Below are positions 22,939 through 30,199 of a DNA stretch of 46,914 bases, in pieces. The notes below the pieces were generated by a model, which was not told the DNA's origin, searched no databases, and saw nothing but the letters and a program-made list of their open reading frames with translations. Within the stretch, counting starts at the first letter, position 1, and every line of letters starts with the position of its first letter. Origin of the DNA: CALKHT01 sp964511575 (GTDB lineage: Bacteria; Planctomycetota; Phycisphaerae; Phycisphaerales; Phycisphaeraceae); NCBI GenBank assembly GCA_964511575.1, contig CAZEFM010000017.1:1-46914 (forward strand). Direction: 5' to 3'. The translations under genes and the position numbers were made by a program.

Positions 22939-24135
22939 TCAGGAGGCGGTCGTTGCCGCTTGGGGGTTGGCGCTGTTGTCGGCGGCACGGGCGGCGCCGG
23001 TGATGTCGAGCATGCGGTTGAGCGCGACCAGCGCCCAGTGTTTGACCTGCGGCTGAACCTTGATGGGGTTGACCACTCGGCCGGCCGCGAGGTTGTCCAG
23101 CACCCACAAGAGGTGCGGCAGGTCGATGCGGAACATCGTCGTGCACAGGCACTGGCAGCTTGAGAGGATGCGTGCCTCGATGCCGCGCTCGGCTGCCTCC
23201 CGGCACAGGCGGTTGACCATGTGCACCTCGGTGCCGATCGCCCAGCGGCTGCCCGGCTTGGCGCCGCGCAGCGCCTTGATGATGTTTTCCGTCGAGCCGG
23301 ACAGGTCGGCTTTCTGCACCACCTCGTAGCAGCACTCGGGGTGGACGATCACCGTCACATCGGGCCACTCCGCCCGGACTTCGTCGACGTGCTCGGGGCG
23401 GAAGAGCTTGTGTACCGAGCAGTGTCCCTTCCAGAGGATGAAGGTGGAACGGCGAAGCTCCTCATCGGTCGCGGGGGTGGCGGCTTTGGGGTCCCAGACA
23501 CACGTGGCGGTGGTGACGTCGTAACCCATTGCCGCGGCGGTGTTGCGACCCAGGTGCTGGTCGGGCAGGAAGAGGATCTTGATCTCCTCGCCTTCGCGCT
23601 TGGGTTGCGTGCCGCCCGCCAGCGCCCATTCGAAGATGGTCTGGCAGTTGGAGCTGGTGGTGACCGCCCCGCCGTGCTCGCCGCAGAACGCTTTGATCGC
23701 CGCGGTGGAGTTCATGTAGCACAGCGGGATGACGCGGGTGTTGGTGCCGGCGAGGGATTGTTGGATCGCCTCCCAGGCGTCAACGGTGTCGTCGTAGTCG
23801 GCCATGTCCGCCATGGAGCAGCCCGCGCTCAGGTCGGGCAGGATCACCTCGACGTCGTCGGGGGTGAGGATGTCGGCACTCTCAGCCATGAAGTGCACGC
23901 CACAGAACACCACGACCTTCGCGCCGACGGCCTTGACGCGCTCGGCGGCGAGCTGGCTGAGCTTGAAGCTGTCGCCGGTGAAGTCGGCGAACTGGATCAC
24001 GCTGTCCTGCTGGTAGTGGTGGCCGAGGATTACGACCTTGTCGCCCAGCTCGGCCTTGCGGGCGCGGATGGCGGCGGCGAGTTCATCCTCGCTCATCGCC
24101 CGATACTTCGGAGGCAGGGGAGGTTGCCAGAGCAT
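22939..24135 (-). CDS. nadA: Quinolinate synthase
   Basis: A 398-residue cytosolic iron-sulfur enzyme that condenses iminoaspartate with dihydroxyacetone phosphate to quinolinate in NAD synthesis. Visible motifs are GHHYQQDSV, CGVHFMAESA, LSAGCSMADM (Cys106), SSNCQT, HPECC (Cys268) and SSCQCLCTTM (Cys 327, 329 and 331). The cluster ligands are most likely Cys106, Cys268 and one of the last three. The final cysteines are spaced C-x-C-x-C, not the C-x2-C-x2-C of E. coli. nadB and nadC are not in the window. A consensus TATAAT sits just 5 nt before this ATG, so either the message is leaderless or translation starts at Met14 (24096). Confidence 0.93.
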   Translation of the reverse strand: MLWQPPLPPKYRAMSEDELAAAIRARKAELGDKVVILGHHYQQDSVIQFADFTGDSFKLSQLAAERVKAVGAKVVVFCGVHFMAESADILTPDDVEVILPDLSAGCSMADMADYDDTVDAWEAIQQSLAGTNTRVIPLCYMNSTAAIKAFCGEHGGAVTTSSNCQTIFEWALAGGTQPKREGEEIKILFLPDQHLGRNTAAAMGYDVTTATCVWDPKAATPATDEELRRSTFILWKGHCSVHKLFRPEHVDEVRAEWPDVTVIVHPECCYEVVQKADLSGSTENIIKALRGAKPGSRWAIGTEVHMVNRLCREAAERGIEARILSSCQCLCTTMFRIDLPHLLWVLDNLAAGRVVNPIKVQPQVKHWALVALNRMLDITGAARAADNSANPQAATTAS

Positions 24136-24137
24136 GC

Positions 24138-24150
24138 CCTATTATAGGGG
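24138..24150 (-). promoter_or_regulatory. -10 box/palindrome before nadA
   Basis: On the minus strand TATAAT (24146-24141) lies inside the perfect palindrome CCCTA-TTA-TAGGG. It can be read as a -10 box, an operator, or both. Its end is within 3 nt of the nadA ATG, so no room is left for a normal leader. No -35 is evident. Confidence 0.45.
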
Positions 24151-24380
24151 ATTACCGGGGGGAAGGCAGGGGTGAAGGGAAAGGTTGAAGGCACGAAGGG
24201 ACGGAGTGGCGAAGGCGAAAGGGGTTGTGGGATGGCTGATGAAGAACAGAGCGAGGGGCGGGGCTCGATTTTGGGAGACGTTTCTGTCGCCTGCGCCGTT
24301 GGAGACGGATGATCTGAAGCTGCCGAGCCACTGCCCAAGGCGATTGAGCAGGTTTGCAGGCATCGAAAATTTGTGGCGCG
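24151..24380. other. Spacer between nadA and the HNH gene
   Basis: Starts with a purine-rich stretch carrying GAAGG and CACGAAGGG words (24161-24230), like a single arm of the repeat family, with no inverted partner found. Short frames here are proline- or arginine-rich and match nothing. No gene supported. Confidence 0.4.
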
Positions 24381-25010
24381 CTACTTCAGTTCGACTGACC
24401 AGTAGGCGTTGTCGAGGAAGGCGCGCCAGCTGGCGTATTTGTCGCTGCCCAGGCGCAGGGAGATCACCGGGTTGCGGCGGGGCTTGGTCGGGGGGCGGAT
24501 CAGGTGCATGTGCGCCTGTTCGGGGGTGCGGCCACCCTTTTTCGCGTTGCAGCGGACGCAGCAGCAGACCAGGTTGGTCCAGGAGCTTTGGCCGCCCTGG
24601 CTGCGGGGCAGGATGTGGTCGAGGCTGAGTTCAGCGGTCGAAAAGTGTCGGCCGCAGTACTGGCAGGTGTTGCGGTCGCGGGCGAAGATGTTGCGGCGGT
24701 TGAGCTTGACATCCTGCTGAGGCAGGCGGTCGTAGCCGAAGAGGCGAATGACCTTGGGCACCGCCAGCCGCATGCGGACGGTGCGCACCCATTCGTACTG
24801 ATCGCCATCGAACTGTTCGCGGGCGGCGGAGAGGTCGGCCCAGCTTTCAAAGTCGTGGGCGGTGTAGGAGCCATCGTCGACGCGGATCACCTCGGCGAGG
24901 TTGCGCACGAGCAGTGAGAAGGCACGACGGGCGTCGGTGACACGAACCGCCAACCACATGCGGTTCAGCACCAGGACGTGGGCATTCAGGCTGGAAGTGT
25001 GGCCATCCAT
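24381..25010 (-). CDS. HNH endonuclease-family protein
   Basis: A 209-residue protein with a C-terminal HNH/zinc-knuckle nuclease fold. Cysteines 116 and 119 (CQYC) and 151 and 154 (CVRC) would hold a structural zinc; the catalytic Asp-His pair is DH 131-132 in SLDHILPRSQGG; NLV follows as the N part of the motif. The N-terminal 100 residues (VLNRMWLAVRVTDARRAF) are conserved in stand-alone HNH proteins of many phyla. No methyltransferase, toxin or phage gene is adjacent, so it does not look like restriction; its role is unknown. ATG 25010 has GGAG about 10 nt upstream and starts where the family usually starts; the frame is open to 25106. Confidence 0.85.
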   Translation of the reverse strand: MDGHTSSLNAHVLVLNRMWLAVRVTDARRAFSLLVRNLAEVIRVDDGSYTAHDFESWADLSAAREQFDGDQYEWVRTVRMRLAVPKVIRLFGYDRLPQQDVKLNRRNIFARDRNTCQYCGRHFSTAELSLDHILPRSQGGQSSWTNLVCCCVRCNAKKGGRTPEQAHMHLIRPPTKPRRNPVISLRLGSDKYASWRAFLDNAYWSVELK

Positions 25011-25270
25011 TGAAGGGTCACTCCGCACCGAATGATACGCGTGCCATGCTATCGGCACCGCGTTGGCGATGCAAAACAGCCGGGCAAACGTTGCGGCGTG
25101 GGTCAAGCGTTGCTGCTACCGATGGTTACGACGGCCCGGGGCGAAACGTTCGCCGAACACTTGGCGGCCCGTGGGGCGGGGGTGGCGGCGGTGATGCCGG
25201 GCGGGGCCGCGCTGGGCGGTTGCTTGACTGGGGTGGAACGGTCTGATTAAATGCAGGGCCACTTGCGGCT

Positions 25271-25353
25271 GGGCGTGTACCGAAGCGGCCAAACGGGGCA
25301 GACTGTAAATCTGCTGGCGAAAGCCTACGGAGGTTCGAATCCTCCCGCGCCCA
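25271..25353 (+). tRNA. tRNA-Tyr (anticodon GTA)
   Basis: Cloverleaf with a 7-bp acceptor (GGGCGTG with CGCGCCC, one G-T pair), D stem CCG/CGG and anticodon stem GCAGA/TCTGC. The loop CTGTAAA has its anticodon at 25305-25307. A long variable arm (GGC-GAAA-GCC, class II, as expected for bacterial tRNA-Tyr) precedes T stem GGAGG/CCTCC with loop TTCGAAT. The discriminator base is A and CCA is not encoded. The amidase gene follows on the same strand. Confidence 0.96.
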
Positions 25354-25479
25354 TTTCATTTTCAACTCCGGGACTGCCTTGTATTTAGGGCTTACGGACG
25401 GTTCGTGCGGGCTGTCGCTGCGCGCCGCCGGGGCGGGTTGGTCGGCACGATCGGCGCGAAAAGCGGTAAGCTGACGCGG

Positions 25480-26697
25480 ATGATGCGGCAACACGACACA
25501 CGGCGGCGGTGGGGGCGGGTCGCGGCGGCGGCGTGGATGACGGCGGCGCTGGCGGGGTGTCGGCAGGGGGAGCGGCCCGCGACGGCGGAGGGGCCGGCCA
25601 CGCTCGAGGCGGCGGTGACGCTGCTCGATGAGCGCGAGGCGTGGGAAACGCATCCGCCGCTGAGCCTGGCGCGTCATCCGGCCGAGCGCTACCTCAAGGA
25701 CTGGGTGATCGTGCTCGATCCGGGTCACGGCGGCGATGCGCACATCGAAGGCTACAAACGCGGGCCGACCGGCGCGCGTGAGGCGGAGATGAACTGGCGG
25801 GTGGCGGTGCTGCTGCAGCGGCTGCTCGAAGATGCCGGGGCGCGGGTGATCCTCACGCGCGACGGCGATGAGGATGTGAGCCTGGCGGACCGCGCAGCCG
25901 TGGCGAACACCGCGCCGCGACCCGATGGTGGCACCGGGGCCGATCTCTTCCTGAGCCTCCATCACGATGCCACCACCAGCGACCCGAAGCGCAATCACAC
26001 GGCTGTGTGGTACCACGGCGAGGTGGACTGGTCCGAATCCTCGCTGGACGTGGCGCGGTATCTGTCGCACCACATCGCGCGGGAGCTTCGCACGCAGGCG
26101 GGACGCACCTCGCCCCTCATGAGCGACCAACTGATGTATCAGGGCGGGTTCGGCGTGCTGCGCGACCTCAAGGTGCCCGGCGTGCTGATCGAAGCGTCGT
26201 TCTACTCCAACCCGGCGGAGGAGCAGCGGCTCGTCGATGCACGGCACAACCTGCGCGAGGCATATGCGATCTACATCGCACTGTGCGAGTACGCGTATGG
26301 CGGCCGACCGACGCAATCGACGCCGACCGCCGAGGTGAACGACGATGGCAGCGTGACGCTGACGACGGTGCTGGACGATGGTTTGCCGCGCGACTGGTGG
26401 GGCAGCGCGCGGAACCGGATCATCACCTCGACGATCGCCGCGCGCGTGGGTGATGAACCGCTGGCCATTCAATACGACCCGACGACCCGGCAACTCGTCA
26501 TCGCGGGGCTGACGGCGACGCGGCTGCGTGATGCGGGCGAGGCAGGGTTGGTGGTGAGCATTCACCACGCGAACCTCTTCAAGCATCACAACTGGCCGCA
26601 GCGTTACCGGCTGGTGTGGGACGAGGATGGTGCGGCGGCGGGGCGTGTGGTGGTGACGTCGGCGAATCAGATTCGCGCGGTGCGTGTGCCGGATTGA
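25480..26697 (+). CDS. N-acetylmuramoyl-L-alanine amidase (Amidase_3) lipoprotein
   Basis: A 405-residue predicted lipoprotein (signal ending ALAGC, Cys27) with an Amidase_3 zinc hydrolase domain that cuts the bond between MurNAc and the stem peptide. Zinc and catalytic residues appear as VLDPGHGG (His83), REAEMN (Glu101), SLHHDA (His161) and VLIEASFYSN (Glu). A C-terminal domain of about 120 residues (from about 285), rich in beta strands, is of unknown role. Start at 25480 gives the best signal peptide; ATG 25483 is equivalent, and the frame is open from 25405. First gene of a tight four-gene operon; the next starts 29 nt downstream. Confidence 0.85.
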   Translation: MMRQHDTRRRWGRVAAAAWMTAALAGCRQGERPATAEGPATLEAAVTLLDEREAWETHPPLSLARHPAERYLKDWVIVLDPGHGGDAHIEGYKRGPTGAREAEMNWRVAVLLQRLLEDAGARVILTRDGDEDVSLADRAAVANTAPRPDGGTGADLFLSLHHDATTSDPKRNHTAVWYHGEVDWSESSLDVARYLSHHIARELRTQAGRTSPLMSDQLMYQGGFGVLRDLKVPGVLIEASFYSNPAEEQRLVDARHNLREAYAIYIALCEYAYGGRPTQSTPTAEVNDDGSVTLTTVLDDGLPRDWWGSARNRIITSTIAARVGDEPLAIQYDPTTRQLVIAGLTATRLRDAGEAGLVVSIHHANLFKHHNWPQRYRLVWDEDGAAAGRVVVTSANQIRAVRVPD

Positions 26698-26726
26698 GGA
26701 TCGCCCGGGCATACAGGGAGGTAGCG

Positions 26727-27968
26727 GTGTTGCGATTCAGGTGTGCATGGTTGTGGTGTTTGGTCGCGCTTGTGGCGGGTTGTCAGTTGCCCGGTCCGAC
26801 GGGTGTACCGGTTGCCCCGGTGCGGTTCACCAGCGACACGCCGTTTGAAGCGGTGTGTGCGTTGTGGGTGACGCGGTGGGATTACCGCACGGAGGCGGAT
26901 GTCGAGCGGATCGTGGCGGACGCGGCCGACCTCGGCGTGACGGATCTGGTGTTTCAGGTGCGCGGTCAGGCGGATGCGTTTTACCGCAGCGAGATCGAGC
27001 CGTGGGGTCGCGAACTGCTCGCGGAGGGTGTGGACGATCCGGGGTTCGATCCGTTGGCGACGGTGTGTGCGGCGGCGCATGCGCGGGGGCTGCGTGTCCA
27101 TGCATGGATCAACGTCATGCCGTTGTGGCGAACGACGCAGGAACCCGCCGATCCGCAGCATCTTTACCACACTCGGCCGGAATGGCGTTTGTACGATGCC
27201 GAGGGGCACGCGCAGCCGTTGAACGATCATTATGTGGTGGTGAACCCCGTGTTGCCGCAGGTGCACGATTACCTGTGCGGCATCGCGCGGGACATCGTGA
27301 GCCGTTACCCGGTGGACGGGCTGCATCTCGATTACATCCGCTTTGTCGCTGAACGCATCGACGATGCGAAGCTTTACCCGGGCGATGAACAGTCGCTGGC
27401 GATGTTCCGGCAGTTGACCGGTCGCGAGGCGACGGAGGACCGCGAAGGCTATCGGCAGTTCATCCGCCAGCGCATCACCGAACTGGTGCGTGCGATCCGC
27501 ACCACGGTGAAGGCCGCCCGACCCGATGCGACGTTGTCGGCGGCGATCTGGCGCGATCATCGCGTCGGCAATGATCGTTACCTGCAGGATGCCGTCACGT
27601 GGATGCGCGAAGGGCTGATCGACGCGGCCATGCCGATGATCTACACCAAAGACAACGCCCTTTTCGAGAAGAACCTCGGCGATCTGCTGGCGGTGCGACA
27701 GGCGACGTGCCTGCTCGCCGGGGTGGGCGTGTACATGCACGATTCGGCGGAGCTGACGAGGCGGCAACTCACGATCGCGCGGGAGATGGGCGCCAACGGG
27801 TTGTGCCTCTTCTCGTATCACGGCCTCTTTGACAGCCAGAGCCACGAACAGCCGCGCAGCGATGCCGCGTCGCAACTTCGGCGGGAGCGACGCGAAGCGG
27901 TGCGGGTGTTTCTGGCGGGTCTGCGCAACGCCTCGGCGGCGGTGGAAGCGGAGGGCGATGCGTCATGA
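26727..27968 (+). CDS. GHL10/DUF187-type glycoside-hydrolase-like lipoprotein
   Basis: A 413-residue predicted lipoprotein (signal ending LVAGC, Cys19) with a TIM-barrel domain of the GHL10 (DUF187, YngK-like) family. Family marks are ALWVTRWDYRTEADVERIV, VFQVRGQADAFY, EPWG, VHAWINVMPLW, the putative active-site strand DGLHLDYIRF, and AAMPMIYTKDN. The reaction is not established for this family; activity on glycans is inferred. The start is a GTG at 26727, with GGGAGGT ending 4 nt upstream; TTG 26730 is an alternative. The stop overlaps the start of the ROK gene by 4 nt (ATGA), showing translational coupling. Confidence 0.82.
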   Translation: MLRFRCAWLWCLVALVAGCQLPGPTGVPVAPVRFTSDTPFEAVCALWVTRWDYRTEADVERIVADAADLGVTDLVFQVRGQADAFYRSEIEPWGRELLAEGVDDPGFDPLATVCAAAHARGLRVHAWINVMPLWRTTQEPADPQHLYHTRPEWRLYDAEGHAQPLNDHYVVVNPVLPQVHDYLCGIARDIVSRYPVDGLHLDYIRFVAERIDDAKLYPGDEQSLAMFRQLTGREATEDREGYRQFIRQRITELVRAIRTTVKAARPDATLSAAIWRDHRVGNDRYLQDAVTWMREGLIDAAMPMIYTKDNALFEKNLGDLLAVRQATCLLAGVGVYMHDSAELTRRQLTIAREMGANGLCLFSYHGLFDSQSHEQPRSDAASQLRRERREAVRVFLAGLRNASAAVEAEGDAS

Positions 27969-28834
27969 CCGCGCTGGGCATCGACATCGGCGGCTCGGCT
28001 GTGAAGATGGCCTGCATCGATGCGACGGGCGCGTCGCGCTGCCTCGCCAGCGATGCGTATGAGCGGCCGACGATCCAGCAGCTTCGCGAGATCATCGGCG
28101 GTTTGTGGGCGCGGTTGGATGAAGGTGTGCCGCTCACATCGATCGGTGTGGCGGTGCCCGGGCCGGTGGAGGTGGACACGCTGATCTGCACCGCGAGCAT
28201 GCCGGCGCTCGTTGGGGTGCACGCGGCCGATTTCGCCTGCGAAGTGGTGGGCACGTGTGTGCCGGCGGGGGCGTTCACCGATTCGGTGAGTGCGGCCGCA
28301 TGGGAGCACGCGGTGATGCCTTATGCGGGCCGTGCGCTGTATGTGTCGATCGGCACGGGTGTCGGGGCGGCGGTGCTGGACGATGGTGTGCCGGTGCTGA
28401 TCACGCGCGGGACGCCGGGGCACCTGGGGCACATCGATGTGAGTGGGGGCGAGCGCGATGCGCCGCACCTGCCCGGGGCGTGCCGTGGGGCGCTGCAGTC
28501 GTACATCGGCATCGCGGGGTTGCGCGCGATGGGCGTGCCGGTGGAAGCGGAGGATTGCTTCGCCCATCCCGCAGCATCGCGCGCGGTGGCGGCGCTGGCG
28601 CGGGCAGTGCGCATCGCGCTGGCGATCTATCGACCCACGCGCATCACCTTCATGGGCGGACTGGGCATTAAACTCGGCCCGGCGATGCCGATGCTCGAAA
28701 AGCTGGTGCGGCAGGACCTCGGACCGGCTGCGCCGCAGCAGTTCGAGCTGCGCATCAGCACCAGCGACCGCTTCGCCGCGGCACGGGGCGCTGCGACACT
28801 GGCGGCGAAGCGAGGGGAACAGACGCATGTTTGA
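27965..28834 (+). CDS. ROK-family sugar kinase-like protein
   Basis: A 289-residue cytosolic protein with the actin-like ATPase fold of ROK kinases. ATP/phosphate motif GIDIGGSAVK is at residues 5-14, the putative catalytic Asp106 in FTDSVSAAAWEH, SIGTGVGAAV at 128-137, and GHLGHIDV at 152-159 in place of the usual GExGH. The ROK zinc motif CxCGxxGC is not present, as in some N-acetylglucosamine and polyphosphate glucokinases. Sugar specificity is unknown; the amidase upstream suggests an amino sugar. It overlaps the gene before by 4 nt and the gene after by 8 nt. Confidence 0.8.
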   Translation: MTALGIDIGGSAVKMACIDATGASRCLASDAYERPTIQQLREIIGGLWARLDEGVPLTSIGVAVPGPVEVDTLICTASMPALVGVHAADFACEVVGTCVPAGAFTDSVSAAAWEHAVMPYAGRALYVSIGTGVGAAVLDDGVPVLITRGTPGHLGHIDVSGGERDAPHLPGACRGALQSYIGIAGLRAMGVPVEAEDCFAHPAASRAVAALARAVRIALAIYRPTRITFMGGLGIKLGPAMPMLEKLVRQDLGPAAPQQFELRISTSDRFAAARGAATLAAKRGEQTHV

Positions 28835-29621
28835 AGCGATGATGCGGACGACGTTACCGGTGATCGGCATGTTGCATCTTCAGCCGCTGCCCGGCTCACC
28901 GCGGTACGGCGGAAGCATGACGGCGGTGCGCGAGGCGATGCTCGCCGATGCCGAGGCGCTGGTGACCGGCGGGGTGCACGCGCTGATGCTCGAAAACTTC
29001 GGCGACAGCCCGTTCTACCCCGGGCGCGTCCCGGCTCACGTGGTGGCGACCATGACTGCGCTGGCGGCGGCGGTGAAGGAGCGCTTCGATGTGCCGTTGG
29101 GCATCAACGTGCTGCGCAACGATGGCCGCGGCGCGCTGGCGGTGGCGCAGGCGGCCGGGGCATCCTTCATCCGCGTCAACGTGCTGTGCGGGGCACGTGT
29201 GACCGATCAGGGCATCGTGGAGGGGATCGCGCACGATCTGCTCCGCGATCGGCAGGTGCTCGGCGCGCAGCAGGTGCGCATCCTGGCGGATGTGAACGTG
29301 AAGCATTCGGCGCCGTTGGGCGTTCGGCCGATCGAGGATGAGGTGCGCGACCTGGTGGGGCGCGGCGGGGCGGACGGCGTGGTTGTCTCCGGCAGCGCCA
29401 CGGGGCAGGGTGTGGATGTCACGGAACTTGCGGCTGTCCACCGCGCCGCCGGCGGCACGGCCGTGTGGATCGGCAGCGGCGCACAGCCCCAGACCCTCGA
29501 AGCGATCCGCCCATACGCCAAAGGATTGATCGTCGGCACCGCCTTCAAACGGGATGGCAACCCCACCGCCCCCGTCGACCCATCGAGGGTCGAGCAGTTC
29601 ATGCGCGCCGTCACCGGCTGA
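28827..29621 (+). CDS. BtpA/SgcQ-family TIM-barrel protein
   Basis: A 264-residue protein of the BtpA family, named for a cyanobacterial photosystem I biogenesis factor but widespread in non-photosynthetic bacteria and archaea (E. coli SgcQ). Typical segments are VIGMLHLQPLPGSPRYGG at the N-terminus, ALMLENFGDSPF, PLGINVLRND, FIRVNVLCGARVTDQG, ILADVNVKHSAPLG, DGVVVSGSATG and the phosphate-binding end GLIVGTAFKRDG. The fold is a (beta/alpha)8 barrel with a phosphate site, suggesting a sugar- or nucleoside-phosphate reaction; none is proved. It overlaps the kinase gene by 8 nt, so it probably acts on the kinase product (inference). Confidence 0.85.
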   Translation: MFEAMMRTTLPVIGMLHLQPLPGSPRYGGSMTAVREAMLADAEALVTGGVHALMLENFGDSPFYPGRVPAHVVATMTALAAAVKERFDVPLGINVLRNDGRGALAVAQAAGASFIRVNVLCGARVTDQGIVEGIAHDLLRDRQVLGAQQVRILADVNVKHSAPLGVRPIEDEVRDLVGRGGADGVVVSGSATGQGVDVTELAAVHRAAGGTAVWIGSGAQPQTLEAIRPYAKGLIVGTAFKRDGNPTAPVDPSRVEQFMRAVTG

Positions 29622-29631
29622 GCCGACACCA

Positions 29632-29660
29632 TTGATTTTTCGCATCTTGTTCGGTATAAT
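29632..29660 (+). promoter_or_regulatory. Sigma-70-type promoter
   Basis: TTGATT (29632-29637) and TATAAT (29655-29660) are separated by exactly 17 nt. It lies 10 nt after the BtpA stop and points towards the exopolysaccharide operon. If it drives that operon, the leader is long (about 430-530 nt) and contains the tandem repeats and the paired GGGGGTGACAT element. Confidence 0.65.
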
Positions 29661-29709
29661 TAAGGAAGGCCTGAGGTCAGAGACACATCACCACATCACC
29701 ACATCACCA

Positions 29710-29809
29710 NNNNNNNNNNNNNNNNNNNNNNNNNNNNNNNNNNNNNNNNNNNNNNNNNNNNNNNNNNNNNNNNNNNNNNNNNNNNNNNNNNNNNNNNNNN
29801 NNNNNNNNN
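29710..29809. other. Assembly gap of 100 Ns
   Basis: Exactly 100 Ns flanked by an identical 55-nt sequence on both sides (29655-29709 and 29810-29864). This is what two contigs overlapping by an assembly k-mer of 55 look like, so the gap is probably false and the true distance shorter. The number of 8-bp repeat units here is uncertain. Confidence 0.9.
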
Positions 29810-29839
29810 TATAATTAAGGAAGGCCTGAGGTCAGAGAC

Positions 29840-29885
29840 ACATCACCACATCACCACATCACCAAATCACCAAATCACCAAATCC
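29840..29885. repeat. 8-bp tandem repeat
   Basis: Three ACATCACC units are followed by two AAATCACC units and a partial AAATCC. The same array begins on the left of the gap. No spacers of CRISPR type. Confidence 0.85.
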
Positions 29886-29897
29886 AATGTCGCCTTT

Positions 29898-29994
29898 GTC
29901 GTGGGGGTGACATCGTCGAAAATGACTCGAAGCCATGTCAATCAAAGGAGTTGCGTTAACGGACACGAAGGTCGACCCCCCGGGGGGTGACATT
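29898..29994 (+). repeat. Paired GGGGGTGACAT element, copy 2
   Basis: Boxes GTGGGGGTGACATCG and GTCGACCCCCCGGGGGGTGACATT have TGACAT cores at 29908-29913 and 29988-29993, 80 nt apart as in copy 1 (41-137). The sequence between the boxes is unrelated to copy 1. It lies about 200 nt before the first exopolysaccharide gene. Confidence 0.75.
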
Positions 29995-30199
29995 GTGCGC
30001 ACAGAACCGCGCGGGAGTCGGAGGGAAGATGCGGCGGAGGACGGCGATCGGCGATCGGCGATCAGGGGATGGATACCGGTGGGACGGCGGTCAGTGGCAG
30101 CCATCCTCCCCACCATCCATTGGGAATCCCCTCTGCTGCTCCGCCTCTTGGCGCCTTGGCGTCAACAGCGATCGCTTCGAAACCGTTATATTCGCCCGG
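29995..30199. other. Leader region of the exopolysaccharide operon
   Basis: Holds three direct CGGCGAT units (about 30040-30062) and, at 30143-30165, a single repeat arm with CTTGGCG words and no partner. A TATATT at 30187-30192, 7 nt before the first ATG, may be a -10 box. No gene seen. Confidence 0.45.

Noticed and set aside
24381..25010. HNH gene as part of a restriction or toxin system
   Set aside because: No methyltransferase specific for DNA, immunity gene or phage gene is adjacent; the nearby SAM methyltransferase is beyond nadA and has no DNA-methylase motif that I can see.
29655..29864. 55-nt direct repeats as target-site duplication of a mobile element
   Set aside because: The length equals a common assembly k-mer and the enclosed sequence is 100 Ns, so an assembly artefact is the simpler reading.
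29679..29885. CRISPR-like array near the gap
   Set aside because: Units are 8 bp with no spacers, and part of the apparent repetition is the duplicated 55-nt contig end. No cas genes are present.
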